Under the pieces are notes generated by a model that did not search any database, was not told the DNA's origin, and saw only the letters and a list, made by a program, of their open reading frames with translations. A DNA stretch of 64,000 nucleotides, taken from NCBI GenBank assembly GCA_021292165.1, contig CM037876.1:39046575-39110574 (forward strand), read 5' to 3'. The number at the start of each line of letters is the position of its first letter. Positions within the stretch are counted from its first letter, which is position 1. Position numbers and translations under genes: made by a program. This stretch comes from Shinisaurus crocodilurus (lineage: Eukaryota; Chordata; Lepidosauria; Squamata; Shinisauridae). This document shows positions 59,449 to 61,634 of this stretch, one piece after another.

Positions 59449-60325
59449 GTGTGTGTAAATAAAATGATAATAAAGGGTGTGTAAACTATATTCTTCTGTG
59501 TATCAATGACTCTCAACCTCTCTTGAGTGCTGAGAATCAGTTGAAACCATTATATACCATGGTGTTGTATCCGTGTATGTTCAGTAGAATTAATTTCCTG
59601 AGTGATGTCCAGATATTGGGGATTATATATCCAAAGAGCCAACGTAAGAGCCAGCTCATATATTTCAGCCACCTTTCCACTCAGCAGTGTACTGTTGGAG
59701 GAGGAACTTACAAGACTACAGTGTAGTTTCAGTATCTCGGTTTTCTTATATAGCCTCCCTGCCCACCTGCAAATTGATCTGTGATCTGTTTTCCAACATT
59801 ACACTGCTCAGAGGTATATAGGTCACTCACATAAGCAATTCAGTGCACAGGAGAACTGCCTATCATATGCACCTGCTCTCATGATCCTTGGAATTTAAAG
59901 ATGGCAACAATAAGTTTAAATCATTAACTATAAAGGGATAACAATAAATACATGCAAAATACGTTATTTTGGTTTTTTGTATTTGGGACCTATAGGAAGC
60001 TTTTCAACCTCCTGGTGGTTGAGAAACAATACTCAAGGTTCTTTAATAGGCAATATTAATAAAGCAAAAGCCTAACATTTGCAAGTAGCTTTCCTTCTTA
60101 TAATTAACTCGAGTCCCCAGCTTTTAAAAATAAAACTGACTTTCTTGTTCCCTTTTTTTTCCTCCTTAGGGGAAAATGCAAAAATTGTGTTCATTCTGAA
60201 TGTGATCAGAAATCATTATTTTCTTTTAACTGCATCCTATCTTTCCTTGCTCTGTTTTTCTTTTTTTCTTGCATGGCATATTGGGCTTAAAGGAATCAGA
60301 ATCAGATCAAGAACAGGAAGAAGAG
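2455..60325 (+). CDS. ANK2: Ankyrin-B (ANK2), partial, 15 constitutive exons
   Basis: Ankyrin-B is a cytoplasmic adaptor linking membrane proteins (ion channels, exchangers, adhesion molecules) to beta-spectrin. The exons at 2455-2553, 14698-14770, 20178-20322, 29679-29781, 32489-32592, 40986-41210, 42892-42990, 44110-44264, 45662-45873, 51878-52082, 53025-53121, 54893-55121, 58383-58508, 59161-59283 and 60293-60325 all have AG acceptors and GT donors and join in phase without a stop to 676 codons. Order: last ankyrin repeat, linker, ZU5-N, ZU5-C, UPA, start of the acidic tail. ANK2 rather than ANK3 or ANK1 is chosen from the linker ([43 protein letters not shown]) and the [11 protein letters not shown] tail. 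Both ends are open: earlier ankyrin repeats and later death-domain exons are not here. The match is from memory of the family, not a search. Confidence 0.97.
3713..4401 (-). mobile_element. L2-like LINE 3' fragment (antisense)
   Basis: On the minus strand, 4401-4159 translates to a peptide with [18 protein letters not shown] and [18 protein letters not shown], the C-terminal region after the reverse transcriptase of L2-like LINEs. Frame breaks follow towards 4015, then a 3' region and a short tandem tail (TGATCA repeats at 3713-3741). Microsatellites at 3882-3960 lie in the 3' part. Dead copy, 5' truncated. Confidence 0.7.
3882..3960. repeat. Microsatellites (AT)n, (CA)n, (GA)n
   Basis: Runs of AT, then ATGT, then CA (about 3919-3943), then GAGA. 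They account for a spurious minus-strand frame of 206 codons covering 3389-4009. Confidence 0.9.
4714..4738. repeat. (CA)n microsatellite
   Basis: About 12 CA units immediately next to a hAT-type MITE starting at 4739. Confidence 0.95.
4739..4874. mobile_element. hAT-type MITE
   Basis: 136 bp with terminal inverted repeats CAGGAGTGGGAAACCTGT and its approximate complement ending TTCACTCCTG, and an inner palindrome around CCCCAGCCAGCAGTG. No matching target duplication is visible, perhaps because the left flank is a microsatellite. Confidence 0.65.
4923..5058. mobile_element. hAT MITE with 8-bp target duplication
   Basis: 136 bp, almost a perfect palindrome, beginning CAGGGCTCTCCAACCTTGGG and ending in its complement. 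The exact 8-bp duplication GACTAGAG flanks it at 4915-4922 and 5059-5066, as expected for hAT transposition. No coding capacity. Confidence 0.92.
5176..5598. mobile_element. MITE of the GGGTGCAATCCTAT family, copy 1
   Basis: It begins GGGTGCAATCCTATGG and runs through GC-richer DNA with a short palindrome (TCAGGATATTACATATCCTGA region, 5390-5411) to an end near TGGGTGGCACTG. It is colinear with 16653-17116 and partly with 61785-62000, which defines a family of about 430-465 bp. TTATTTATT on both sides may be the target duplication but is low complexity. Confidence 0.65.
5948..6022 (+). other. Candidate unrecognised cassette exon (75 nt, phase 0-0)
   Basis: A 75-nt open segment bounded by a good acceptor (CATTTTTACATTCCAG) and donor (GTGAGCT), lying between two ANK2 exons that both join in phase 0. 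Inclusion would add 25 residues starting [14 protein letters not shown] and ending FEILNR, hydrophilic like the linker. The flanks (about 5620-6380) carry no repeat I recognise. I do not recall this peptide in any ankyrin, so it may be a lineage-specific exon or chance. Confidence 0.4.
6399..7523. mobile_element. GC-rich non-autonomous hAT element
   Basis: 1125 bp flanked by the exact 8-bp duplication GGTGGAAG (6391-6398 and 7524-7531). Ends are CAGGGCCGGCGC and the complement of CAGGACCGGTGC, with GCCTAGGGCGC just inside both. The interior is GC- and CpG-rich, with a pentamer run (CCTCG, about 6620-6655), a GT microsatellite (6660-6690) and a long hairpin (7272-7352). Open frames inside are low-complexity and match nothing known to me. 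No transposase is seen. Confidence 0.9.
8590..8649 (+). repeat. Sauria-type SINE 3' fragment
   Basis: ATGCCGCCTTGGGTTCCTTG followed by GGCGGGGTATAAATAAAATA is the 3' tail shared with the complete SINE copies at 51174-51411 and 63701-63947. The tRNA head is missing. Confidence 0.75.
9902..10080 (-). mobile_element. 5S rRNA-derived SINE with CR1-type tail, copy 1
   Basis: Read on the minus strand, 10062 to 9994 matches the internal part of 5S rRNA, including both polymerase III control elements (AAGCTAAGCAGGGTC and ACTTGGATGGGAGACC). It is followed by CCTCCTCTAGTTTCCTGCA and then a tail (GTTGGACTCGATAGCCTTG and onward) equal to the 3' end of the CR1 at 22467. The second copy at 24158 has the same junction, so this is a family and not a chance fusion. 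Confidence 0.85.
10172..10258. repeat. Partial hAT MITE (CCCAACCTGATGCCC type)
   Basis: TTCCCCAACCTGATGCCCCC, CAGATGTTTTTAACTACAAG and GGCTGGCTGGGG match the left half of the palindromic MITE at 36212-36323 and the one split at 53929. The right half is absent. Confidence 0.65.
11497..12240. mobile_element. Non-autonomous hAT inserted in the L2-like LINE
   Basis: 744 bp with ends CAGGGATCTCCAA and the complement of CAAGGGTGCCCAAAC, flanked by the exact 8-bp duplication ATCTAGAC (11489-11496 and 12241-12248). Removing it restores continuity of the LINE. AT-rich interior, no transposase frame. Confidence 0.92.
12334..12571. mobile_element. Tigger/mariner-like MITE, copy 1
   Basis: 238 bp starting CAGTAATACCTTGGATT and ending in a diverged complement (CCAAGGCATGACTG), bounded by TA on both sides. 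It matches 26648-26906 but lacks the GC-rich centre. It is inserted in the L2-like LINE. Confidence 0.85.
14698..14770 (+). CDS. ANK2: ANK2 exon: linker after ankyrin repeats
   Basis: 73 nt, enters in phase 0 and leaves in phase 1, codons 34-57. It encodes [20 protein letters not shown] followed by SDEE, a well conserved linker between the ankyrin-repeat solenoid and the ZU5 domains. The acceptor is TTTTTCTCTGCAG and the donor GTGAGTC. The split last codon (G) is completed either by the cassette at 15762 or directly by the exon at 20178; both joins stay open. Confidence 0.96.
14771..15761. other. Intron with one SINE
   Basis: Apart from the tRNA-derived SINE at 15070-15250 I see nothing in this 991-bp stretch. 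Its 3' end has a T-rich tract before the 57-nt cassette exon. Confidence 0.8.
15070..15250 (+). mobile_element. tRNA-derived SINE (MIR/CORE-like head), copy 1
   Basis: It has a polymerase III A box (TAGCTCAGTGACAGAGCA) and B box (GGTTGAGTCCC) about 30 nt apart, then a body ending CTAGATGGACCAATGATCAG and TTCCTATGG. The same family occurs at 19481-19680. It is not a functional tRNA gene: no acceptor stem closes. Confidence 0.75.
15762..15818 (+). CDS. ANK2: ANK2 probable cassette exon (57 nt) in the linker
   Basis: 57 nt, phase 1 to 1, so inclusion adds 19 residues without shifting the frame. Joined to the previous exon it reads [19 protein letters not shown], acidic and hydrophilic like the surrounding linker. 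The acceptor follows GTGTTGTGCAG and the donor is GTATTG. In ANK3 an acidic segment sits at the same position between SDDE and GDDTMTG, from family knowledge. I infer an alternative exon because skipping it also gives the familiar DEEGDDTMTG join. No transcript evidence is available. Confidence 0.8.
16120..16375 (-). repeat. Old tRNA-derived SINE, antisense
   Basis: On the minus strand, GACCTGTGACGCTGCTGGTT followed by CAAATCTGACCTCAGCCATG resembles a degraded tRNA-type B box and SINE body, followed by the familiar lower-complexity tail. Diverged; family assignment uncertain. Confidence 0.45.
16653..17116. mobile_element. MITE of the GGGTGCAATCCTAT family, copy 2
   Basis: It begins GGGTACAATCTTATGGCCG and follows copy 1 (5176-5598) in order: GATAGGTCAGAG, GGCTGTGGCTCC, GGAGTGAGGCTC, GCCCCTCCTC, TTTTGCGGGGCG, and the end CCACATTGGATGGTGCTG. 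GC-richer than its surroundings, with no coding potential. Confidence 0.7.
18663..18981. mobile_element. TIR element (GATCTGGTTC family)
   Basis: About 319 bp bounded by inverted repeats: GATCTGGTTCACATGTTGCA at 18663 and the complement of a right arm ending GACATGCGAACCAGATC at 18981. The arms match over about 25 nt. The interior is GC-rich with no family frame. No clear target duplication, so the superfamily is undetermined. Confidence 0.65.
19356..19380. repeat. (CA)n microsatellite
   Basis: About 12 uninterrupted CA units following TTTATTTAAA. Confidence 0.95.
19481..19680 (+). mobile_element. tRNA-derived SINE, copy 2
   Basis: The head ACCATAGCTCAATGGTGGAG and the B-box region GTTCCAAGTTCAGTTCC are followed by CTCCAGTTAAAAGGATCAGG and the end GATATAAGGCAGCTTCCTG. 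It is the same family as 15070-15250 and better preserved at the 3' end. Confidence 0.8.
20178..20322 (+). CDS. ANK2: ANK2 exon: acidic linker
   Basis: 145 nt, phase 1 to 2, codons 58-105. It encodes [20 protein letters not shown], then [20 protein letters not shown] and SLEGGRSD, a stretch characteristic of ankyrin-B and different from ankyrin-G at the same place. The acceptor is unusual: the bases before GGCTCAAG have no good pyrimidine tract. The donor is GTACTC. The weak acceptor could favour regulated use together with the upstream 57-nt cassette; that is inference. Confidence 0.95.
21058..21120 (+). repeat. Retroposon 3' end with (AAAT)n tail
   Basis: CTTCGGCTATTGGGCGGTAT and AGAAAATAAATG are followed by about eight AAAT units. 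The complement of the same end starts the repeat at 53396-53560. Confidence 0.65.
21268..21292. repeat. (CA)n microsatellite
   Basis: CA run following CCCCCCGCCA; it explains the short minus-strand frames with Cys/Val repeats. Confidence 0.9.
21765..22140 (+). mobile_element. Degenerate CR1/L3-like LINE fragment
   Basis: Plus-strand pieces read [20 protein letters not shown], then [15 protein letters not shown], with interrupting stops. They correspond to the C-terminal part of CR1-type ORF2 (compare [11 protein letters not shown] at 22550-23059 in the other orientation). It is old and non-functional. Confidence 0.7.
22171..22219. repeat. (AT)n(AG)n microsatellite
   Basis: About 15 AT units directly followed by about nine AG units. 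Confidence 0.95.
22467..24005 (-). mobile_element. CR1 LINE, 5' truncated, antisense
   Basis: About 1.5 kb of CR1 ORF2 on the minus strand, from [13 protein letters not shown] near 23860, [20 protein letters not shown] (23600), a FADD catalytic box near 23360 and [13 protein letters not shown] (23220) to [20 protein letters not shown] (22830). Several frameshifts break the frame. The 3' end lies at 22467 with ATTCTATGA-type terminal repeats, and its last 60 bp equal the tail of the two 5S-derived SINEs. Inactive copy. Confidence 0.93.
24158..24276 (+). mobile_element. 5S rRNA-derived SINE with CR1-type tail, copy 2
   Basis: 24162-24207 is 5S-like (GGAAAGCTAAGCAGGGTCAG then ACTTGGATGGGAGACC), 24208-24226 is the shared junction CCTCCTCTAGTTTCCTGCA, and the rest is the CR1 3' end. 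The 5' part of the 5S head is missing compared with copy 1. Orientation is plus. Confidence 0.87.
24410..24638. mobile_element. Tigger/mariner-like MITE, copy 2, truncated
   Basis: It begins CAGTAATACCTTGGATTGCA after TA, in inverted orientation relative to copies 3 and 4, with the GC-rich centre (GGGGCCGATTTCGGCCCGC). It stops at GCTCTCAGACC, so the far inverted repeat is lost next to the L1 fragment. Confidence 0.85.
24640..25770 (-). mobile_element. L1 LINE ORF2 C-terminal fragment, antisense
   Basis: The minus-strand frames at 25331-25116 and 25147-24593 carry [16 protein letters not shown], a Cys-rich [14 protein letters not shown] stretch and [13 protein letters not shown], which fit the C-terminal domain of L1 ORF2 (Trp-rich RWYLTP and the CWRC zinc-knuckle-like motif). 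Upstream to 25770 the translation continues in L1 style with stops. Dead, truncated at both ends. Confidence 0.75.
26279..26290 (+). other. Candidate 12-nt microexon (phase 2-2)
   Basis: CACTATGCCCAG is flanked by a CT-rich tract ending TTCGTTAG and by the donor GTAGGTA. It lies in the intron between the ANK2 exons at 20178 and 29679, which join in phase 2, so inclusion would add four residues (STMP before SLRSF) with no frameshift. The surrounding 600 bp show no repeat signature. Very short motifs like this arise by chance, so this is only a candidate. Confidence 0.2.
26648..26906. mobile_element. Tigger/mariner-like MITE, copy 3 (complete)
   Basis: 259 bp between TA dinucleotides, from CAGTAATACCTTGGATTGCA to CAATCCAAGGTATTACTG. 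A GC-rich centre has GCGGGCCGAAATCGGCCCC, itself a palindrome. Non-coding. Confidence 0.92.
28111..28204. repeat. GCAATCCTAT/AAGTCCCATTGA repeat, copy 1
   Basis: GGCTGCCATCCTATGCTTAC, CTGGGAGTATGTCCCATTGA and GAGTAAACATGCATGGG form a roughly palindromic unit of about 90 bp. The same unit occurs at 33757, 35925, 49453, 50823 and 62122. Confidence 0.75.
29679..29781 (+). CDS. ANK2: ANK2 exon: serine-rich linker
   Basis: 103 nt, phase 2 to 0, codons 106-140. It reads [20 protein letters not shown] followed by [15 protein letters not shown]. The Ser/Arg-rich stretch is shared by ankyrin-B and ankyrin-G; VVIPSHQ is the ankyrin-B version. The acceptor is ACCTACCAG and the donor GTGAGAC. The many Ser/Thr residues next to Arg make it a plausible phosphorylation region, which is inference. 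Confidence 0.96.
30169..30365. mobile_element. Long-arm palindromic element with 14-bp direct repeats
   Basis: Two arms of about 90 bp (GGAGGCTGGCGACTCCAATG onward, and the complement of a right arm ending GTCACCAGCCTCCAC) surround a short loop. TGCAGAGGAG(C/T)AAT flanks it at 30155-30168 and 30366-30379. The duplication is longer than for hAT or Tigger. Family unknown. Confidence 0.75.
30423..30680. mobile_element. Tigger/mariner-like MITE, copy 4 (complete)
   Basis: 258 bp between TA dinucleotides, same orientation as copy 3 and about 90% similar by eye. It starts CGGTAATACCGTGGATTGCA and ends CAATCCAAGGTATTACTG. Confidence 0.92.
32171..32278. mobile_element. MITE with TGCAATCCTATGCATG terminal repeats
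   Basis: Arms TGCAATCCTATGCATGTTTA and its complement TAAACATGCATAGGATTGCA (about 26 nt each) enclose a 50-bp centre with AATGCTGGGAGTTGTAGGAG. Related half copy at 40836 and inverted copy at 61635. Confidence 0.8.
32489..32592 (+). CDS. ANK2: ANK2 exon: linker just before ZU5-N
   Basis: 104 nt, phase 0 to 2, codons 141-174. It encodes [20 protein letters not shown] followed by [15 protein letters not shown], leading directly into the ZU5-N domain. The acceptor is TTTGCATTTCCAG and the donor GTAAGTA, close to consensus. The terminal glycine codon is split and can be completed by the constitutive exon at 40986 or by the 36-nt cassette at 36724; both give glycine. Confidence 0.96.
33757..33834. 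repeat. GCAATCCTAT/AAGTCCCATTGA repeat, copy 2
   Basis: GGCTGCAATACTATACACAG, TACCTGGGAGTATGTCCCAT, then TGTGTAAGATTGCA. Confidence 0.7.
35925..36005. repeat. GCAATCCTAT/AAGTCCCATTGA repeat, copy 3
   Basis: ACTGCAATCTTATACATGCT, GGAAGTAAGTCCAATTGAAC, then TAGGTATGCATAAAATT. Confidence 0.7.
36212..36323. mobile_element. hAT MITE with 8-bp target duplication
   Basis: 112 bp, CAGCATTCTCCAACCTGATG to its complement CATGTTGGAGAAGGTTG, flanked by exact ACATGGTG (36204-36211 and 36324-36331). Same family as 10172 and 53929. Confidence 0.9.
36724..36759 (+). CDS. ANK2: ANK2 alternative cassette exon (36 nt)
   Basis: 36 nt, phase 2 to 2, with a strong acceptor (ATCTCTTCTGTTGCAG) and donor (GTGAACT). 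Inserted between the exons at 32489 and 40986 it adds 12 residues: [22 protein letters not shown]. From family knowledge, ankyrin-G has an alternative segment RASPCLERDNSS at exactly this point before [12 protein letters not shown], so position, length and the SPC and DNSS residues all agree. It places a short Ser/Cys/acidic insert at the N-terminal edge of the spectrin-binding ZU5-N domain. It is missed by ORF scans because it is so short. Confidence 0.85.
39100..39310. repeat. CTAGC-rich palindromic repeat cluster
   Basis: Repeated units built on TTGCTAG, CTAGCAA and AAGGGAA occur on both strands: CTTGCTATCACTAGCAAAGG, GCCAGTGCTAGCAAAG, TTGCTAGTGCTAGCACTAGC and CTTGCTAGGACTAGCAAGGG. The centre holds a hairpin, CCTTCCCTTATCTC (39191-39204) against GAGATAAGGGAAGG (39215-39228). 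No known family. Confidence 0.6.
40836..40915. repeat. Half copy of TGCAATCCTATGCATG MITE
   Basis: CACTTGGCTGGCTGGGGCAT, GCTGGGAGTTGTAGGAG and TAAACATGCATAGGATTG match the right half of 32171-32278. Confidence 0.7.
40986..41210 (+). CDS. ANK2: ANK2 exon: ZU5-N, beta-spectrin-binding core
   Basis: 225 nt, phase 2 to 2, codons 175-249. It begins [20 protein letters not shown] and continues through [18 protein letters not shown] to [21 protein letters not shown]. This is the first half of ZU5-N, which binds beta-spectrin. The Asp-Ala-Arg triplet in VDARGG is the motif whose mutation is known to abolish spectrin binding by ankyrin-B, and it is intact. The acceptor is CCCAATTTTCAG and the donor GTAAGAT. 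Confidence 0.97.
41211..42891. other. Intron, unassigned
   Basis: 1.7 kb with no recognised repeat. A pyrimidine tract with TTTCCTCTCAG at 42427-42442 looks like an acceptor, but no suitable donor follows in frame. Confidence 0.7.
42892..42990 (+). CDS. ANK2: ANK2 exon: ZU5-N segment with internal duplication
   Basis: 99 nt, phase 2 to 2, codons 250-282: [20 protein letters not shown] followed by [14 protein letters not shown] recall this segment in vertebrate ankyrin-B between AQFLG and PVIVEIPHF. Its C-terminal half resembles the end of the preceding exon ([20 protein letters not shown] and AQFLG), so the two look like products of an ancient exon duplication. The acceptor (GATGTACTCAG) is modest and the donor is GTAGGAG. 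Being symmetric, it can be skipped without a frameshift. Confidence 0.93.
42991..44109. other. Intron, unassigned
   Basis: 1.1 kb, AT-rich, with a short TA run near 43510. Nothing else seen. Confidence 0.75.
44110..44264 (+). CDS. ANK2: ANK2 exon: ZU5-N, C-terminal part
   Basis: 155 nt, phase 2 to 1, codons 283-334. It encodes [35 protein letters not shown] and the acidic [17 protein letters not shown], completing ZU5-N. The acceptor is GTTGCTGTAATAG and the donor GTACACA. The residues are near-identical to those I recall for mammalian ankyrin-B; the few differences are conservative. Confidence 0.97.
44265..45661. other. Intron with one old SINE
   Basis: 1.4 kb. Apart from 45055-45245 nothing is recognised; a C run lies at 44640. 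Confidence 0.75.
45055..45245 (-). repeat. Old Sauria-type SINE, antisense
   Basis: TTTGTTTATTTATATCCTGC, CCCACTTTATCCTTACAATA and ATCCAGTGAGCTTAATGACT follow the order of the antisense SINE at 51174-51411 but are strongly diverged. Confidence 0.6.
45662..45873 (+). CDS. ANK2: ANK2 exon: start of ZU5-C
   Basis: 212 nt, phase 1 to 0, codons 335-405. It encodes [36 protein letters not shown] and [20 protein letters not shown], ending TKRIRVGLQ. The IGPEGG turn is typical of ZU5 domains. The acceptor is CCTCTTTTTACTCAG and the donor GTAAGAG. ZU5-C packs between ZU5-N and UPA to form the ankyrin ZZU supramodule (family knowledge). Confidence 0.97.
46197..47142. mobile_element. GACTC-rich hAT element, copy 1
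   Basis: 946 bp flanked by exact ATAGGATC (46189-46196 and 47143-47150). The ends are CAGGGATGGGGACTCGG and the complement of CAGGGATGTTGAAGAGTCC. For 120-150 bp inside each end the DNA is an array of GACTC/GAGTC pentamers. The centre is very GC-rich with GGC/GAG triplet runs that create long Pro-, Arg- or Glu-rich frames on both strands; these are not genes. A hairpin built on CTCTGTTTTTGG lies at 46446-46493. Confidence 0.9.
47237..48569. mobile_element. GC-rich hAT element with exon-like payload
   Basis: 1333 bp, ends CAGGGGTCTTCAAAAGGCC and the complement of CAGGGGTCCTCAAACTTTT, flanked by GTCTAGTG (47229-47236) and GTGTAGTG (48570-48577), 7 of 8 identical. The first 900 bp are CpG-rich with an open frame of 238 codons and a splice-donor-like CCCGGTGAGTCG at 47785-47796. 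The last 420 bp are AT-rich with a tandem duplication. No transposase is recognised. Confidence 0.85.
48150..48352. repeat. Tandem duplication (about 102 bp, two units)
   Basis: Units 48150-48251 and 48252-48352 both contain TTTTAAGGCTGTGATCCTT, ACAAATAAGATATGTGCAGT and CAAATCAAGCCTTTCTATTC. They differ at a few positions only, so the duplication is fairly recent. It lies inside the hAT element. Confidence 0.9.
49453..49545. repeat. GCAATCCTAT/AAGTCCCATTGA repeat, copy 4
   Basis: GGCTGAAATCCTATACACAC, GGAAGTAAGTCCCATTGAAC and GCATAGGATTGCAT; the best preserved palindromic copy. Confidence 0.8.
50332..50817. repeat. Unclassified repeat ending in TATA tail
   Basis: It runs from CTGTTGCCTGTGGCTTCGCT, through repeated pieces (GAACATTCTAA twice, ATTTGCATAACTGCTCC twice), to CGTTGACGAGTCAGTCAGTC and a TTTTATATATATAGAT end. 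The closing GTCA repeats plus TATA tail recall a widespread animal repeat type that I cannot name. Confidence 0.45.
50823..50917. repeat. GCAATCCTAT/AAGTCCCATTGA repeat, copy 5
   Basis: ATGCAATCCTATACATGTTT, CAGAACTAAGTCCCATTGAG, GGCTTACTCCCAGGTAAGTG. It directly follows the TATA tail of the preceding repeat. Confidence 0.8.
51174..51411 (-). mobile_element. Sauria-type tRNA SINE, complete, antisense
   Basis: The minus strand begins GAGCCAGTGTGGCGTAGTGG (A box) with B box GGGTTCTATTCCCC, then GTGACTTTGGGCCAGTCACT, CCTCACAGGGTTGTTGTAAG, AAGCCGCCTTGAGTTCCTTG and a GGGTATAAATA plus AAAT tail. TCAAATTT flanks it at 51166-51173 and 51412-51419. These are family traits of Sauria SINEs in squamates. 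Confidence 0.88.
51878..52082 (+). CDS. ANK2: ANK2 exon: ZU5-C, C-terminal part
   Basis: 205 nt, phase 0 to 1, codons 406-473. It encodes [40 protein letters not shown] and [20 protein letters not shown], ending LRLLCSIT. The basic [10 protein letters not shown] run is a hallmark of ankyrins. The acceptor is CTTTGGATAG and the donor GTAAACT. The variable loop ([12 protein letters not shown]) differs slightly from the mammalian version I recall, as expected for a surface loop. Confidence 0.97.
52083..53024. other. Intron with antisense retroposon 3' ends
   Basis: 942 bp. 52380-52500 (TTTA tail, then TTATTACCCACTTTTCATTG and GTGGGGCACAAAA) and 52600-52760 (complement of CTGGTCTTTGACTGTAATAA) look like antisense LINE or SINE 3' ends. 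The second contains a pseudo-exon. The rest is unassigned. Confidence 0.6.
53025..53121 (+). CDS. ANK2: ANK2 exon: start of UPA domain
   Basis: 97 nt, phase 1 to 2, codons 474-505: [20 protein letters not shown] followed by [12 protein letters not shown]. The [10 protein letters not shown] motif opens the UPA domain in ankyrins. The acceptor is CCCATTTGTTTCAG and the donor GTATAAC. The arginine codon split at its end is completed by the next exon (SARFWL). Confidence 0.97.
53396..53560 (-). repeat. Retroposon 3' end, antisense, with (TTTC)n
   Basis: A TTTC run, then TATTTATTTCATTTTTATAC, TGCCCAATAGCCGAAGCTC and TGGGCAGTTTACAACAATTA. It is the complement of the end seen at 21058. Confidence 0.65.
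53929..54736. mobile_element. hAT MITE split by a later hAT insertion
   Basis: The left half CAGCCTTCTCTAACCTGGTA to GATGGGAGTTATAGT (53929-54006) and right half AATCTGCTGATGCACCAGGT to GGGGAGGACTG (54705-54736) form one palindromic MITE. The 690-bp element at 54007-54696 sits inside it. Confidence 0.8.
54007..54696. mobile_element. GACTC-rich hAT element, copy 2
   Basis: 690 bp, CAGGGATGTTGAAGAGTCC to GAGTCCCCAACCCTG, flanked by exact GTTATAGT (53999-54006 and 54697-54704). Compared with copy 1 it is inverted and lacks the GC-rich core. The ends are again arrays of GACTC/GAGTC. The centre has a GGCAGGCAGAGG repeat (54280-54440). No transposase frame. Confidence 0.92.
54893..55121 (+). CDS. 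ANK2: ANK2 exon: UPA domain core
   Basis: 229 nt, phase 2 to 0, codons 506-582. It encodes [60 protein letters not shown] and [29 protein letters not shown] and [16 protein letters not shown] are signature ankyrin UPA sequences. The acceptor is TTATTTACAG and the donor GTATAGT. It is the largest constitutive exon in the window. Confidence 0.97.
56147..56526. repeat. Partial tandem duplication inside the L1-derived element
   Basis: CACCTATTTTCCCCTTACAT with CAATACCCCACACCCC (from 56150) recurs as CACCTATTTTCCCCTTAAAT with CAATATCTCACACTCC (from 56372). CTTTACCCTTCAA and CTTTACCTTTCAA follow in each, at unequal distance. Confidence 0.65.
56717..56790. repeat. (CTC)n/(CTT)n triplet tract
   Basis: About 16 CTC and eight CTT units. 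On the minus strand it gives runs of Glu and Arg inside an otherwise diverged frame. Confidence 0.95.
58383..58508 (+). CDS. ANK2: ANK2 exon: UPA domain
   Basis: 126 nt, phase 0 to 0, codons 583-624: [20 protein letters not shown] followed by [20 protein letters not shown] and [12 protein letters not shown] is conserved in ankyrin-B and ankyrin-G. The acceptor is AACCATATGTAG, with a poor pyrimidine tract, and the donor GTAATGG. The frame stays open past the donor to 58766, but that extension lacks family residues and is read-through into the intron. Confidence 0.96.
58509..59160. other. Intron, unassigned
   Basis: 652 bp, AT-rich, no repeat or exon seen beyond read-through of the frame from the upstream exon. 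Confidence 0.8.
59161..59283 (+). CDS. ANK2: ANK2 exon: end of UPA domain
   Basis: 123 nt, phase 0 to 0, codons 625-665: [20 protein letters not shown] followed by [20 protein letters not shown] and K. The NLNITLP strand closes the UPA domain. The acceptor is TTTTTCTGTACTAG and the donor GTATCGC. Beyond this point ankyrin isoforms diverge strongly through alternative splicing. Confidence 0.96.
59284..60292. other. Intron with (ATCT)n
   Basis: 1.0 kb. An ATCT microsatellite (59415-59448) is the only clear feature. A strong acceptor-like tract ends at 60169 but is followed by an early stop in the needed phase. Confidence 0.8.
60293..60325 (+). CDS. ANK2: ANK2 short exon: acidic tail (33 nt)
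   Basis: 33 nt, phase 0 to 0, codons 666-676: [11 protein letters not shown]. It matches the acidic stretch I recall right after the UPA domain of ankyrin-B and confirms ANK2 rather than ANK3. The acceptor follows TTGGGCTTAAAG and the donor is GTAATTT. Symmetric phase and small size suit alternative inclusion. I find no further ANK2 exon between here and 64000; the IDMTSEK segment expected next was not found. Confidence 0.93.
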
Positions 60326-60699
60326 GTAATTTTGCTAATACACCAATGCTGTATAAAATGACTGTGGCTCGGATCCTTGTGTACACATAGACAGTTTACA
60401 CAATTCTCCCCATACCTGCTGGATCATACATAGCTCCAGAGGGTCTCCCAAGGGTCAGGAGCAGCTTTTGGGGGCTGCAAGGAGGAGTGGTGGTGGAAAA
60501 GCTGCAGAACACAGGAATCCTTTGAATCCTAGTATGTATCTTTGTTTTATATGTACTTAGAATGGACAGCTAAGTTGGAAGATCTTCGTCTGTAAGTCAG
60601 TTTAAAAGAATCAAAACTCTTTAGCTGCAGGAATAAATATATAAAAATATAAAAGTAGTTTTATAACACTGGATGTTGCATAAATCAGTACTGTGATAT

Positions 60700-61085
60700 A
60701 TTACATACCCAAACGCATGGGTCTTGTTCAGACATAATGCTAAACTAGGATTTATTGTTATGTGAACTAGCGTTGAACTCGCATGCTCCATCTCCAGCAT
60801 AATTGTGAGGAGGAGATTGGAAGTGTTCACTTCAGTTTTTAACTAACTACCGTTTAGCATTCTGTAAGAACCTGGAAAACCTGTGGTTAATCTTAACTAT
60901 GGTTTATGAAGCTGGCTTGTTTCAATAAACCATAGTAAAGATTAACCACAGTTTAGGGTTCAGACAAAACACAAAACTGCAGTTAATTGAAAATGGAAGT
61001 GAAAGCTTCCATTTCCTCATGGCCATGCCAGTAGAGGGGAGGGAGAAGCTCATGAGACTTGTTTATGTAATGTTAAATCATAGTT
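60700..61085. repeat. Palindrome-containing MITE-like repeat
   Basis: A strong hairpin at 60880-60953 (CCTGTGGTTAATCTTAACTA against its complement ending AAGATTAACCACAG, loop about 15 nt) lies between GTTCAGACATAATGCTAAAC near 60728 and TAAATCATAGTTTGGCATTA near 61074. The outer pieces are themselves partly complementary, suggesting a terminal-repeat element. Confidence 0.55.
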
Positions 61086-61634
61086 TGGCATTACACAGGA
61101 AAGGGGCCAGTGCCTTTGAAATCTCTAGCAAACAAACTCTGAAATTTGAACAATGACATTGGGAATGTTTTGAAGTTTATTTGTTTTTTAATTTGAAAGC
61201 AGTCACTGCTATTAATTGCTGCTCTGAGCCATTGTGTTACCAGTGAAGGTAAAAGAGAACAGTAACCTACACTTACAGTATGTACTGCTACACCAGCTAA
61301 GCTAATTTAAGATAGTTTCAGAACATCATGATCAGTGCAGCTACTGAATGTTCTGTTCCATTGGCCAGGTGGACTAGAAGTACCTACTTTAGGGTATTTG
61401 CTGACTCCTGGTGACTTCAAAGGATGGTGAGAATCCAAAGTACTACGGGTCTAACACCCTATTTATATACCCTTTTAGTTCAGTGGGTGGGTACATTATC
61501 CCTTGAGCCATTTCTCCTCCTCCAGCAATAGCAAGCATAAGATTTGTCACCTTAGGTTTACAAAAAGGAAGTTCCTGGCAGTTTCTTGAAGTTCCTAGAA
61601 ATAGCTGGAACTAGCCACAATCCTTTATCAGTTA

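Noticed and set aside
60170..60210. Strong pyrimidine tract and TTAG acceptor before the 33-nt exon
   Set aside because: In the required phase a stop (TGA) comes after nine codons and no suitable donor follows.
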